From Jiella sonneratiae (lineage in GTDB: Bacteria; Pseudomonadota; Alphaproteobacteria; Rhizobiales; Rhizobiaceae): 64,000 bases of DNA. Below, in pieces: positions 26,447 to 35,398 of this stretch. The position numbers were made by a program, and so were the translations under genes. The notes under the pieces are model-generated. The model was given only the letters and a program-made list of their open reading frames with translations, did no database searches and had not been told where the DNA came from. The stretch lies in assembly GCF_017353515.1 (NCBI RefSeq), contig NZ_JAFMPY010000006.1, positions 62,001-126,000 on the forward strand, in the 5' to 3' direction. Numbering within the stretch: position 1 is the stretch's first letter; the number at the start of each line of letters is the position of its first letter.

Positions 26447-27259
26447 TCACGGCGCGGTCTCGTCAGTCGGCACGGTCCGGCCGTCGCCGGCGGACGAGGC
26501 GGGGCGCCAGCAATAGACGTCTCCGGAATTTGCCTTAAGAGGCAGGGCCCGAAGCCATGCCGCGATCGCCTCGGCCGGTTGCCTGTCGCCGAAGGTGAAG
26601 CGGTGGCTTTCGCCGAGCGAGACGTCGAAGGCCCGGTAGCCGAGCCGCTGCACGGTCGCCAGCGCATCGAGGGCCGGGGCGAGGTCCATGGTCACGAATT
26701 CGAAGGAGAGCCCCGCGGGGGCGTTTTTTCCCGACAGGCCGGCGAGCACCCGGTCCTCGAAGCCCTCGACGTCGATCTTGACGAAGTCCGGCCGGCCGAA
26801 GCGGGCGGCGAGCCCGTCGAGGGTGACGCATTCGACCTCGACGGTTTCGTCCCAGACCTGCCCCTGCCAGCCGGGCGCGCCCTGCGACGCGGCCGCGACG
26901 AATGCCGCCGAGACGCTCGCGACGCTGGGGTTGCCGGCATTCAGCCGCAGGGTGAGCGTCCCGGGCGCCGCGCCCGCGGCCGCCTCGACGACGGTGAGAC
27001 CGGGCGTCAGGCGGGCCTGCCAGCGCAGGAGCCGCGCCAGCCGGGGCTGCGCCTCGACGGCGACGACCCGGGCGCCCAGCGCCGCGAAGGCGGCGCTGCG
27101 GTCCCCGACATGGGCGCCGACGTCGAAGACGAGATCGCCCGGCCTCACCAGGCCGGAATAGAGGCGCCTCAGGCCTGCCGCGTGGCGCCGGTCGAGCCGG
27201 TAGGTGAGGAGGCTGCGGGCGATGCCGCGCCAGGCCCCGATGCGCCGGCGCAGCGTCAC
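26447..27259 (-). CDS. FkbM-family methyltransferase
   Basis: A 270-residue SAM-dependent methyltransferase: VFDVGAHVGDRSAAFAALG is motif I, VVAVEAQPRLARLL follows, and DFVKIDVEGFEDRVLAGL marks the FkbM family. These enzymes methylate sugar or polyketide hydroxyls. The start is GTG 27259, overlapping the glucosyltransferase stop (GTGA). This coupling suggests it decorates the glucan or another surface glycan made by its partner. Confidence 0.82.
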   Translation of the reverse strand: MTLRRRIGAWRGIARSLLTYRLDRRHAAGLRRLYSGLVRPGDLVFDVGAHVGDRSAAFAALGARVVAVEAQPRLARLLRWQARLTPGLTVVEAAAGAAPGTLTLRLNAGNPSVASVSAAFVAAASQGAPGWQGQVWDETVEVECVTLDGLAARFGRPDFVKIDVEGFEDRVLAGLSGKNAPAGLSFEFVTMDLAPALDALATVQRLGYRAFDVSLGESHRFTFGDRQPAEAIAAWLRALPLKANSGDVYCWRPASSAGDGRTVPTDETAP

Positions 27260-29241
27260 GGCCGCCCGGCCGAGACGTCCGCCTCGCGGAGCTCTTTTGC
27301 CGCAGCGACCGGCCGGCGCGCCGGCCGGCGCCACCGCCGCGCCGCGGGGGAGACGACCGAGCGCAGCACCGGCGGCATGATCGTCTCCTCCGGAATGGCG
27401 AACAGGCCGAGCCAGGTCGTCAGCCGGCCGAAGGCCGGTGCGGCGGTCAGGGCGGTGAACGGCACGGCGAGAAGCAGCCCGGCGAGGAAGGGCAGCCCCA
27501 GAAGCACCGCCGCGCCGCTGCCCGAAAGAAGCAGCACCCCCGTCAGCGACAGGCCGAGCGCGGTCTGCGGCGCCAGCGCCCTGGCGGCGGCCGACAATGG
27601 AACGCCGAGGCGGTCGCGGTTCTGGCCGTTCCAGCCGACGCGCCGGCCGAAGCAGAGACCGACGAGGAACACCGAGACGTAGACCGCGACGATCGGGGCG
27701 ATCAGCATCGCCGCCGCCAGTTCCAGCACCACCGAGGCGAGGAAGCGGGACGCGCCGCCATAGGCCCGCATCGCGCCGCGGGTCGTCAGCACGTCGGCGA
27801 CGCCGGCGAGCTTCGGGGCGAGCGCCATGATAAACAGCGTGGCGAACAGCGCCAGGCCGCGTTCGACCGTTGCCGGGTCGTAGCCGCCGGCAAGCGCCTT
27901 CGCCGCCGCGGCAAGCGTCATGATCAGCCAGGCGAGCGGCGCGACATACATCAGGATCGCCTGCAGGATCTGGAAGCGGCTGACGGGCTGCAGCCCTTTC
28001 TCGAAGAGGAAGGGGAAATACTGCATGTTGCCCTGGCACCACCTGAGATCCCGCTTCTTGAATTCGAGCAGCGTCGGCGGATTGGTCTCGAAGCTGCGGG
28101 TCTCGACGGGGACGACGCGCACCTCGAAGCCGGCGCGCCGCATGTAGACCGCCTCCAGCTGGTCGTGGGAGAGCACGGGACCGCCGAGCGGCGGCTTGCC
28201 GGAAAGGACCGGCAGGTCGCAATGCGCGTGGAAGGGCCGGGTGCGGACCAGCGCATTGTGCCCCCAATAGGGCCCGCAGTCGGCGTTCCACCAGGCAGAG
28301 CCCATGGTGAAGGACCGCATGCCGTGGCGCATGCCGAACTGGAAGAGCCGCGCGAAGCCGCTCGTCGCCGGCATGCCGACGACGAGGCTCTGCAGGATGC
28401 CGATCTGCGGATTTGCCTCCATCGCCTCGACCATCCGCAGGATCGTGCCGGCGCCCATCAGGCTGTCGGAATCGAGCGGCAGGAAGAAGTCGGACTCTTC
28501 GGCGTGGCCGGCGAGGAAATCCCTCAGATTGCCAGCCTTGTAGCCGGTATTGTCGGCCCGGCGGCGATAGAGCGGCCGAGAGGCTTCGGGGAGGGACGCG
28601 AACAGATGGGCGAAGCGGTCGAAGGCGCACCGCTCGGCCGCCGCGACCAGCGGATCCGAGGTGTCGGAGAGGACGGCGAAGCGGAAGCGCTCGGCCTTGC
28701 CGGTCGCCGCCAGGCTTCGGCGCATCGCCTCCAGCCGGGCGAAGATCGGCTCGGGCGCCTCGTTGCGCAGGAAGACCAGGAGATCGGTCCGGCTCGTCGG
28801 GGAAGGGGCGGCGCGGCCGCCGGTTTCGGCGAAATAGGGATAGACGCTTCTCTCCGGCCGGCCGAATCTGATCAGCGCAAGGCCGATGACGGCGTTCCAG
28901 CAGCCGAGCACGGTGAAGGGCGTGGTCAGCAGGAAGCCGGCGAAGACGACGGCGTCGAGCGCGTCCAGGCCGTCGTCGGAAAGGATCGCCAGGGCCGCGG
29001 CCGCGAGCCCGCCGATGGTTGCGAGATTGAGCGACAGGACGATTCCCCGGCGCAGGCGCACCGGCAGCCCGGCGGTGACGACGGGCCGCGGTGCCGGAAC
29101 GTTGGTCGCCGCAACGCCGGCCGCCGGAACGCCGGCCGTCGGAGCGCCGGGCGTCGGAACGTCGTTCCTCGGGGCGTCGGCCGGAAGCGGCCGCGCATTG
29201 GTCGGGTCCATGGCGACGGCGTCGGTCGGTGGGCCGAACAT
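27256..29241 (-). CDS. opgH: Glucans biosynthesis glucosyltransferase (OpgH/MdoH type)
   Basis: A 661-residue inner-membrane GT2 enzyme. Residues 1-60 are a low-complexity Pro/Ala/Val/Gly segment built from repeats such as PTAGVPAAGVAA. Two membrane helices (about 68-115) precede the catalytic domain with LPLDSDSL (DXD-type), the HDQLEAV acceptor segment and the RWCQGN motif; four to five C-terminal helices follow. OpgH makes the beta-1,2-glucan backbone of osmoregulated periplasmic glucans. No OpgG-type partner is encoded in the window. The start is uncertain: ATG 29241 lacks a good ribosome site, and ATG 29211 would shorten the N-terminus by ten residues. Confidence 0.85.
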   Translation of the reverse strand: MFGPPTDAVAMDPTNARPLPADAPRNDVPTPGAPTAGVPAAGVAATNVPAPRPVVTAGLPVRLRRGIVLSLNLATIGGLAAAALAILSDDGLDALDAVVFAGFLLTTPFTVLGCWNAVIGLALIRFGRPERSVYPYFAETGGRAAPSPTSRTDLLVFLRNEAPEPIFARLEAMRRSLAATGKAERFRFAVLSDTSDPLVAAAERCAFDRFAHLFASLPEASRPLYRRRADNTGYKAGNLRDFLAGHAEESDFFLPLDSDSLMGAGTILRMVEAMEANPQIGILQSLVVGMPATSGFARLFQFGMRHGMRSFTMGSAWWNADCGPYWGHNALVRTRPFHAHCDLPVLSGKPPLGGPVLSHDQLEAVYMRRAGFEVRVVPVETRSFETNPPTLLEFKKRDLRWCQGNMQYFPFLFEKGLQPVSRFQILQAILMYVAPLAWLIMTLAAAAKALAGGYDPATVERGLALFATLFIMALAPKLAGVADVLTTRGAMRAYGGASRFLASVVLELAAAMLIAPIVAVYVSVFLVGLCFGRRVGWNGQNRDRLGVPLSAAARALAPQTALGLSLTGVLLLSGSGAAVLLGLPFLAGLLLAVPFTALTAAPAFGRLTTWLGLFAIPEETIMPPVLRSVVSPAARRWRRPARRPVAAAKELREADVSAGRP

Positions 29242-29390
29242 GGGTGCTTGGTCTCCGCAGGTGCCGGACGTCGCGCGGCGTGCGCGACGGGGCGGTGTGA
29301 CACCGCAGAACGATGATGGCTGGCGTCGCCCGCGTATGTGATTTCTGTCACAGCGCCGTCCACCTTGGAATCGCTCACATCTTCGCCAGC

Positions 29391-29450
29391 GGCCCGGTGC
29401 CCTGAGGCCCGGTGCCCGGAGGATCGATGCCCTGAGGCCCGGTGCCTGAG
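29391..29450. repeat. 15-base tandem repeat, four copies, just 3' of the FG-GAP gene
   Basis: Units of GGCCCGGTGCCCTGA and three variants run from 29391 to 29450, ending one base before the stop codon of the minus-strand gene. The third unit is the most diverged. Read on the minus strand it would encode Gly-Thr-Gly-Pro-Gln repeats, but in a frame not joined to the gene. Confidence 0.8.
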
Positions 29451-29451
29451 G

Positions 29452-31212
29452 TCAGTTGCGCTCGGCGGTCGTCGCCGGCTCGGCCGGTTCGGGCCGCTCG
29501 GCGTCCGGATACCAGTAGCGCGCGGCGACGGCGCCCTTGTCGATCAGCACGAAATTGTCGGCGAACACCCTGTAGGGGTGGCTCCATTCGCCGTCCGGCC
29601 ACTGGACGCGGATTTCGGCGCGTTCGGCGGTGCCGACGCCGACATGGACGAAGCCGGCGGTTCCCGAGGCGTGGCCGCCGCCGACCTGGATCGTCCGATT
29701 GAGCGTCGTCGCGCCGATCTTCACGGCCAGCTTTGCCCCGACCGCATCGCGGTTCGCACCCTTCTGCGACAGCTTCACCTCGACGAAATTGCCGAGCGGG
29801 CGCTCTCCGAAATCAGCCTTGCCGCCGAGGTTGCGGAAAAGGCTCGCCTTCTGGCCGCGATTGACGACGAGGAGGTCCATCGCTCCGTCGAGGTTGAAGT
29901 CGGCGATGAGCGCGCCGCGGCCCTTCGTCGGCAGGGCGATGCCGGCCCGATCGCCGACCTCGGTGAAGCGGCCGTCGAAGCCGCCCATCAGGAGATTGTC
30001 CGGATCGTCGGCGGCAAAGTCCGGCATCGCCTCGACATTGCCCTTGGCGATGAAGAGATCGAGCCGGGTGTCGTTGTTGAAGTCGGCGAAGCCGGCGTGC
30101 CAGCCGGTCGAGGGCTTGCCGGCATCGTGGACATAGGGACGGTGCGCCGTCGCCCCGCGCTGATAGGCCTCGTCGCGATAGGTCGGCGCGTCCTCGAACT
30201 CGCGGTCGAGGAACTGCAGCTTGGTGTCGCCCATCGAGGTCAGCGCGTAGTCGGGATAGCCGTCGTTGTCGACGTCGCCCTCGGCGATCCCCATGCCCCA
30301 GATCGACAAATGCTGCCAGCCGTCGGCCTTGCGGTAGGGCCGCGGCGCCCGGCCGGGCTCGACGCGCCAGAGCTGTTCCTCGCCGCCGCGATAGTATTGC
30401 CGGTCGTTGGTGATCCTTAAGGAAGGCTGGCCGGAGCGGTCCCAGTCGGTGAACAGCATCGACAGGGCGCAGTAGCCGGGAGACAGCGCCGTCGGTTCGG
30501 AATAGTCCGGGCCGCCGGCGCCCGGCAGCGGCGCCGGTTCTGCGCCGGCGGCGACCCGCGGCTCGGGCGCCGCAGCAGCAGGCTGCCTCGGACGGATCAG
30601 CACGTTGTCGGCGCAGGTGCCCCAGGGCGAGCCGGGCGCCGCCCGGTCGACATAGTTGCCGAAGGCCAGCGTCGGATACGCCATGCCCGGCTCGAAGGTC
30701 GCCGAGAACGCCGTGGTCCAGGCGCGGCCGCCGTCGAAGTGCCAGGCAAAGTTCGCCTTCTCGAAGCGGCAGCCCGGCAGGCCCTTGAGCAGGACGTTGC
30801 CGCCGACCCTCAGAAGGACGAGGTCCTGCCGGCCGTCCTGGTCGATGTCGAGCGGATAGGCGCCGGTGACGTTCTGAAGATCCTTCGGATCGAGGTCCTG
30901 CGGCGCCTTCTCGAAGGCGAGCCTGCCGCCGGCGCGCGAACGGTTGACGTAGAACGCGCCGTCGCCCTTGCCGCCGGCGAGGAAGACGTCGGGAAAGCCG
31001 TCCTCGTTGCAGTCGAGGGCCGCACCGCCGCCCCCGACGAAGAATTCCCACGGGCCGCCATAGACGTGGTCGATGCCGGCCGCCGCGGCCTCCTCGTGCA
31101 GGACGGGAACGTCGCCGGAAAAGGGGCTGGGGGCAGGTTCGGCGGCGACGGCCGGCATGGCGAGGAGAAGGGCCACCAAAGCGGAGAGGACACGCCTCTT
31201 CAGACGGAACAC
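29452..31212 (-). CDS. FG-GAP/VCBS repeat protein with ASPIC/UnbV domain (CRTAC1-like)
   Basis: A 586-residue exported protein. A Sec signal peptide ends near AVA-AEP. It is followed by FG-GAP/VCBS repeats with calcium-binding-like DXDXDG loops (NEDGFPDVFLAGG, DQDGRQDLVLL, DVDNDGYPDYALT, NNDTRLDLFIAKG, NLDGAMDLLVVN). The ASPIC/UnbV domain lies at about 480-560 and ends with the RVQWPDGEW motif. Such proteins are periplasmic or outer-surface beta-propellers of unclear role. The start is GTG 31212, chosen to begin at the signal peptide; an in-frame ATG further upstream lies inside a repeat element. Confidence 0.78.
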   Translation of the reverse strand: MFRLKRRVLSALVALLLAMPAVAAEPAPSPFSGDVPVLHEEAAAAGIDHVYGGPWEFFVGGGGAALDCNEDGFPDVFLAGGKGDGAFYVNRSRAGGRLAFEKAPQDLDPKDLQNVTGAYPLDIDQDGRQDLVLLRVGGNVLLKGLPGCRFEKANFAWHFDGGRAWTTAFSATFEPGMAYPTLAFGNYVDRAAPGSPWGTCADNVLIRPRQPAAAAPEPRVAAGAEPAPLPGAGGPDYSEPTALSPGYCALSMLFTDWDRSGQPSLRITNDRQYYRGGEEQLWRVEPGRAPRPYRKADGWQHLSIWGMGIAEGDVDNDGYPDYALTSMGDTKLQFLDREFEDAPTYRDEAYQRGATAHRPYVHDAGKPSTGWHAGFADFNNDTRLDLFIAKGNVEAMPDFAADDPDNLLMGGFDGRFTEVGDRAGIALPTKGRGALIADFNLDGAMDLLVVNRGQKASLFRNLGGKADFGERPLGNFVEVKLSQKGANRDAVGAKLAVKIGATTLNRTIQVGGGHASGTAGFVHVGVGTAERAEIRVQWPDGEWSHPYRVFADNFVLIDKGAVAARYWYPDAERPEPAEPATTAERN

Positions 31213-31237
31213 CTGTCTGACGTCGGTGCGCGTCGCG

Positions 31238-31282
31238 CCCCCCTCTGTCCTGCCGGACATCTCCCCCGCAAGGGGGGAGATC
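31238..31282 (-). repeat. 45-bp Rhizobiales-type palindromic repeat, copy A
   Basis: Perfect inverted copy of the element at 31368-31412. It contains an ATCTCCCCC/GGGGGAGAT stem with a CTTGC loop followed by GTCCGGCAGGACAG. Inside coding frames this family produces the recurring SPLAGEMSGRTEGG peptide. Confidence 0.85.
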
Positions 31283-31367
31283 GACCCTGCGCCGCTGCCT
31301 CGGCCAATCGTCGGCGACTGAAGAAAACGCAAGCGATGAAGGAAAAGCGGCGAGCCCCAACGCTGCC

Positions 31368-31412
31368 GATCTCCCCCCTTGCGGGGGAGATGTCCGGCAG
31401 GACAGAGGGGGG
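31368..31412 (+). repeat. 45-bp Rhizobiales-type palindromic repeat, copy B
   Basis: Identical over 45 bases to copy A in opposite orientation, 85 bases away. The two copies sit between the dihaem oxidoreductase stop (31467) and the FG-GAP start (31212) and could fold into a long stem that separates the two transcripts. Confidence 0.85.
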
Positions 31413-31466
31413 TGCCTCGCGCCGACCCTTCCGGAATGTCTTCCTTCAGCCGCGATCCCATCGCCC

Positions 31467-32903
31467 TCACTCCTCCACCCGCAGCGTCTTCAGCCAGGCG
31501 ATCAGCGCCGAGCGGTCGGCGTCGGGAAGCGCGGCATAAGCGTGGCCGCTCGCTTCGCCTTCCGCCCCGTGGGCGCGGATCACCGCATCGAGCGTGGTGA
31601 TGTCGCCGCGATGGCCGTAGGGCGCCGTGTCGGCAAGGCCCCAGAGTTCGGCGGTCATGAACACGTCCCGCTCGACGAAGCGCTGGGCAAGCGTCTCGTT
31701 GCCGAGGCGCGGCGTGCGGCTGTCGGCGATCCGGTGCCGCTTGAGGTCGCCGAACAGCGGCACCAGCACCTCGCCCGCGTCGTTGCGCGGCAGGCGCTTT
31801 GCCCATTCGAGCGTCGAAAGGTCGTAGGTCGCGGGCGTCTCGACGTCGCCGGTCCGCAGGGTTCCCGCCATGTCGAGCGGCCCCGGATCCTCGAAGCGCA
31901 GGCTCTTCAGCGGCAGCGCCGGCCTGTGGCAGCTCTCGCAGCCGATGTCCCTAAAGACCGTCCGCCCGCGGGCGGCCGCCTCGACCCAGGCCTCGTCGTC
32001 GGGCGCTTCCTCGCGCGGCGGGGCGAGCGTCGCCTGGAAGGCGACGAGCGCCGAGACCTCGCCGGGTCCGAGTTCGTCCGCATGGCCGTCGCCGTCGAAG
32101 TCGGCGGTGCCGGTCCAGCGGGCGCCCCAGCGTTCGCCGGCCTCCATGCCGTGATGCTGGTTCATGGCGTTGACGGAGAACTGGCGGATCGAGGTCATCA
32201 CCCCCTTCTGGCTGAACGGCCGGACGACGAGGTCGTCGTCGACGCCGGAAAGCTCCGACAGGTCGACCGAGCCGTCGGGAAAGGCGGTGAGACGGCCAAA
32301 GTCGACGCCCTTGGAGGACAGCGGCTTGCGCACCGCCCCGCCCGACTGGCGCGCCGCGTGCAGCGCTGCCCGGCGCTGGCTCGCCAGATCGGCGCTCATC
32401 TCCCGCGCCAGGAGCTCGATCAGCCCGGCGCCGAACAGATGGTTGGTTCCCCGCTCGTTGGAGAACTGGGCGTCCAGCGTGTCGAAATTGGCGCTCTCGA
32501 AGCCTTCCGAGACGAAGGCGTTGGCGACGAAGCTGCCGGCCCCGCCGGCGACAGGCTCGTTGTGGCAGGAGGAACAGGCGTTGGCATCCGGCCCCGCAAG
32601 CCGCTGGAAGTCGAGCTCGGCCGGCCTGCGCGTCGCCGTCGGCACGATCGCCTGGGTGGCGTTCGGCCGGCCCGCCCCGTCGAGATCGGTGAAGCGGGCC
32701 TCGAACAAATCGCGGCCCTCATGCGCCAGGGCTTCGAGCGAAGCGCCGGCGATCCTGCCCGTAACCGGCGGGATCTGCCGCTTGATCGCCTTCTCGCTCC
32801 AGGCAGGCTCCCCGGCTCCTGCCGGAGCGGCGAGGGCGCCCGCGGCGAGGTTTGCAAGGACGAGCGCCGCCGCCCGCAGAGCATTGTCTCTTCGCGTTGT
32901 CAT
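31467..32903 (-). CDS. Dihaem cytochrome c oxidoreductase (DUF1111/DHOR-type, CcpA-like)
   Basis: A 478-residue exported protein with a signal peptide (cleavage near residue 26-31). It has two c-type haem sites: CSSCH (C110, C113, H114) and CESCH (C322, C325, H326). Its length and layout match the dihaem oxidoreductase family (formerly thiol oxidoreductase), distant relatives of MauG and cytochrome c peroxidase. Its electron partner is unknown. ATG 32903 overlaps the ROK regulator stop by 4 bases (ATGA), an unexpected coupling to a sugar regulator. Confidence 0.85.
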   Translation of the reverse strand: MTTRRDNALRAAALVLANLAAGALAAPAGAGEPAWSEKAIKRQIPPVTGRIAGASLEALAHEGRDLFEARFTDLDGAGRPNATQAIVPTATRRPAELDFQRLAGPDANACSSCHNEPVAGGAGSFVANAFVSEGFESANFDTLDAQFSNERGTNHLFGAGLIELLAREMSADLASQRRAALHAARQSGGAVRKPLSSKGVDFGRLTAFPDGSVDLSELSGVDDDLVVRPFSQKGVMTSIRQFSVNAMNQHHGMEAGERWGARWTGTADFDGDGHADELGPGEVSALVAFQATLAPPREEAPDDEAWVEAAARGRTVFRDIGCESCHRPALPLKSLRFEDPGPLDMAGTLRTGDVETPATYDLSTLEWAKRLPRNDAGEVLVPLFGDLKRHRIADSRTPRLGNETLAQRFVERDVFMTAELWGLADTAPYGHRGDITTLDAVIRAHGAEGEASGHAYAALPDADRSALIAWLKTLRVEE

Positions 32904-34117
32904 GCTGCCTCCGTCGCTTCGGCCGCCGAACGGGCGAATGCCTGGTCGAGCGCTGCCAGCGCGTGCGCCGTCCCGGCATCGAAGACCAGGGCGTCGGTAT
33001 CCTCCACGAGGATGAAGGGCGCGTCGGCGCCGAGCCCGTCGACCGAGCTTTCCCGAATGCCGGTCCGGATCGCCGGCTCGAGCAGGTCGATGGCCCGCGC
33101 GCCGGAGCCGGTCAAGACGATCGGCAGCGGGTCGATCATCGTATAGACGCGGCCGAGGCCGTAGCCGATGGCGATGCCGGCCTCTTCGAAGGCGATCCGC
33201 GCCGCCTCGTCGCCGGCCCGCGCCGCGTCGGCGAGCCGCTGCATCACGGCGTCGGAGATCCGGTGCGCCGGGATCGCGTCGCCGCCGGTGGCGCGGCGCC
33301 AGATCGCGTAGTCGCTGGCATAGGCCTCGACGCAGCCGCGATTGCCGCAGCGGCACAGCGCGCCGTGGGGCATGTGGTTGATGTGGCCGAACTCCACCGC
33401 CGAGGAGTGCTTGCCCTGGAAGGTCGCGCCGTTGATCTTCAGCCCCATGCCGACGCCGAAGCCGACGAACAGCGTGGCGAAGTCGAGGCCGGAGAATTCC
33501 GGCCGCCAGCGGAACGCCTCCGGCATCAGCGAACAGTCGTTGAGCACCGACACGTCGGCGCCGAGCCGCTGGGACAGCGGGGCGGCGATTTCGATGTTCC
33601 AGTGCTTGAGCGCCGGCGACCAGACGATGCCGGAGAGGTCGCTGTGGGTCTTGCCCTGGACCGCGACCACCACCTTGTCGAGGTCGGGCAGGCCGGTCCG
33701 TTCGAGGAGAGCGGCCGCGAGTTCGGCAAGCAGCGCGACGAGGCGGTCGCCGTCCTCGCCGGAAATGTCGACCTCGCGCCGCAGTTCCGCGAGCGGGCGG
33801 CCGGCATAGTCGCTGATCCGGCCGGTCACCTCGCCGACGGCGATCTTCAGCGCCGCCACCCGCGCCGCGCCGCCGCACAGGGCGAGACTCTTGCCCGGCC
33901 GGCCGCGGCGGATCGAGCGCTCGTCGTCCTCCAGCTCCTCGAGCAGGCCGCAGCGCAGCAGCGTCCCGGAGATCGCAGATGAGGCGGAAACCGACAGCCC
34001 GGTCGCCTCGCTCACCAGCTTGCGGGTCGTCGTCCCCACGCGACGGAGGTGATCGAGCACCGCCAGCCGATTGTGGACGCGCACCATGTCGGCATCGGTC
34101 TTCGCCAGCCTGCTCAA
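32900..34117 (-). CDS. xylR: ROK-family transcriptional repressor (XylR-like)
   Basis: A 405-residue protein: an N-terminal winged helix (about 15-75, LVSEATGLSVSASSAISGTLL) and a ROK sugar-binding fold with the zinc-type CRCGNRGCVEAYAS motif and LTGSGARAIDLL. ROK repressors of this type respond to xylose or glucose. It is divergent from xylF across a 179-base region with an operator-like repeat, so xyl control is the simplest reading. It may also control the dihaem oxidoreductase gene that it overlaps. Confidence 0.85.
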   Translation of the reverse strand: MSRLAKTDADMVRVHNRLAVLDHLRRVGTTTRKLVSEATGLSVSASSAISGTLLRCGLLEELEDDERSIRRGRPGKSLALCGGAARVAALKIAVGEVTGRISDYAGRPLAELRREVDISGEDGDRLVALLAELAAALLERTGLPDLDKVVVAVQGKTHSDLSGIVWSPALKHWNIEIAAPLSQRLGADVSVLNDCSLMPEAFRWRPEFSGLDFATLFVGFGVGMGLKINGATFQGKHSSAVEFGHINHMPHGALCRCGNRGCVEAYASDYAIWRRATGGDAIPAHRISDAVMQRLADAARAGDEAARIAFEEAGIAIGYGLGRVYTMIDPLPIVLTGSGARAIDLLEPAIRTGIRESSVDGLGADAPFILVEDTDALVFDAGTAHALAALDQAFARSAAEATEAA

Positions 34118-34179
34118 CTGCGTCTCTCCTCCCGCCGGCGTCGCTCTTCATGGCGTTTCGGCAGCCCTGCTCCGACAAG

Positions 34180-34229
34180 TTGACACGGATCGCAAATGCT
34201 GTCACCATTTTTTCCGAGGCTTGGAAAAA
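34180..34229. promoter_or_regulatory. xylR-xylF control region: -35 element and operator-like inverted repeat
   Basis: TTGACA occurs at 34180-34185 facing xylF, without a clear -10. TTTTTCC at 34209-34215 and GGAAAAA at 34223-34229 form a perfect inverted repeat with a 7-base centre. Its position and AT-richness make it the best candidate for the ROK repressor binding site. Confidence 0.5.
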
Positions 34230-34296
34230 GTCTCGGCCGGCGAAAAGCCGGGCTCCGTGACGCGAGGGCGCCATGGGCGCCGTGGGAGGAAAATTC

Positions 34297-35346
34297 ATGA
34301 AGACGCTGAAATTCGCGCTTGCCGGCGCGATGTTCTCGGTCGCCGCCATGAGCGGTGTCGCCTACGCTCAGGACGGGAAGGACATCACCGTCGGCGTGTC
34401 CTGGTCGAACTTCCAGGAGGAGCGCTGGAAGACCGACGAGGCCGCCATCAAGAAGGCCCTCGAGGCCGCCGGCGCCAAGTACATTTCCGCCGACGCCCAG
34501 TCCTCGGCCGCCAAGCAGCTCACCGACGTCGAGTCGCTGATCACGCAGGGGGCGAACGCCCTGATCATCCTCGCCCAGGATTCGGCGGCGATCGGCCCGG
34601 CCGTCCAGACGGCCGCCAACAACGGCATCCCGGTGGTCGGCTACGACCGCCTGATCGAGGATCCGAACGCCTTCTACATCACCTTCGACAACAAGGAAGT
34701 CGGCCGCATGCAGGCCCGCGCCGTGCAGGAGGCGCAGCCGGAAGGCAACTACGCCTTCATCAAGGGCTCCTCGTCCGATCCGAACGCCGACTTCCTGTTC
34801 TCGGGCCAGATGGAAGTCCTGAAGGACGCCATCGACAGCGGCAAGATCAAGAATGTCGGCGAGGCCTACACGGACGGCTGGCTTCCGGCCAACGCCCAGA
34901 AGAACATGGAACAGATCCTGACGGCCAACAACAACAAGGTCGACGCCGTGGTCGCTTCCAACGACGGCACGGCCGGCGGCGCCATCGCGGCGCTCGAGGC
35001 GCAGGGTCTTGCCGGCTCCGTGCCGGTTTCCGGCCAGGACGCGGACCACGCCGCGCTCAACCGCATCGCCCTCGGCACGCAGACCGTCTCGGTCTGGAAG
35101 GACTCGCGCGAGCTCGGCAAGCGCGCCGCGGAGATCGCCCTTCAGCTCGCCGAAGGCAAGAAGATGAGCGAAGTCACGGGCGCCGAGGAGTGGGACAGCC
35201 CGAACGGCAAGAAGCTCGAGTCGATCTTCCTGAAGCCGGTTCCGATCACCAAGGACAATCTCGACGTCGTGATCGACGCCGGCTGGATCTCCAAGGACGA
35301 AGTCTGCCAGGGCGTGAAGCCCGGCTCGGTCCCGGTCTGCGGCTGA
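34297..35346 (+). CDS. xylF: D-xylose ABC transporter substrate-binding protein
   Basis: A 349-residue periplasmic protein with a Sec signal peptide (cleavage near AYA-QDG). It is a type I periplasmic sugar-binding protein closely fitting Xyl[44 protein letters not shown] and [23 protein letters not shown] 34297 lies behind GGGAGGAAAATTC; the upstream in-frame ATG at 34273 would precede this site. It is the first gene of xylFHG. Confidence 0.93.
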   Translation: MKTLKFALAGAMFSVAAMSGVAYAQDGKDITVGVSWSNFQEERWKTDEAAIKKALEAAGAKYISADAQSSAAKQLTDVESLITQGANALIILAQDSAAIGPAVQTAANNGIPVVGYDRLIEDPNAFYITFDNKEVGRMQARAVQEAQPEGNYAFIKGSSSDPNADFLFSGQMEVLKDAIDSGKIKNVGEAYTDGWLPANAQKNMEQILTANNNKVDAVVASNDGTAGGAIAALEAQGLAGSVPVSGQDADHAALNRIALGTQTVSVWKDSRELGKRAAEIALQLAEGKKMSEVTGAEEWDSPNGKKLESIFLKPVPITKDNLDVVIDAGWISKDEVCQGVKPGSVPVCG

Positions 35347-35368
35347 TCCGCAAGGCTCTTCGAAAGCG

Positions 35369-35398
35369 ATGGCCGCGGCTCCCTGCCGCGGCCATTTT
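35369..35398 (+). terminator. Strong hairpin after xylF (attenuator)
   Basis: ATGGCCGCGGC and GCCGCGGCCAT form a perfect 11-bp stem with a TCCCT loop, followed by three T. It begins 22 bases past the xylF stop. It probably lowers xylHG expression relative to xylF. The rest of the 222-base spacer before xylH holds no gene. Confidence 0.7.

Noticed and set aside
29452-31806. FG-GAP protein extended to 784 residues
   Set aside because: The extra N-terminus reads through the palindromic repeats and the dihaem gene in another frame; the signal peptide begins at GTG 31212.
31467-34349. Minus-strand open frame of 960 codons ending in the dihaem oxidoreductase
   Set aside because: The first half is an out-of-frame reading of the ROK regulator gene. 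The oxidoreductase has its own ATG at 32903 and a signal peptide there.
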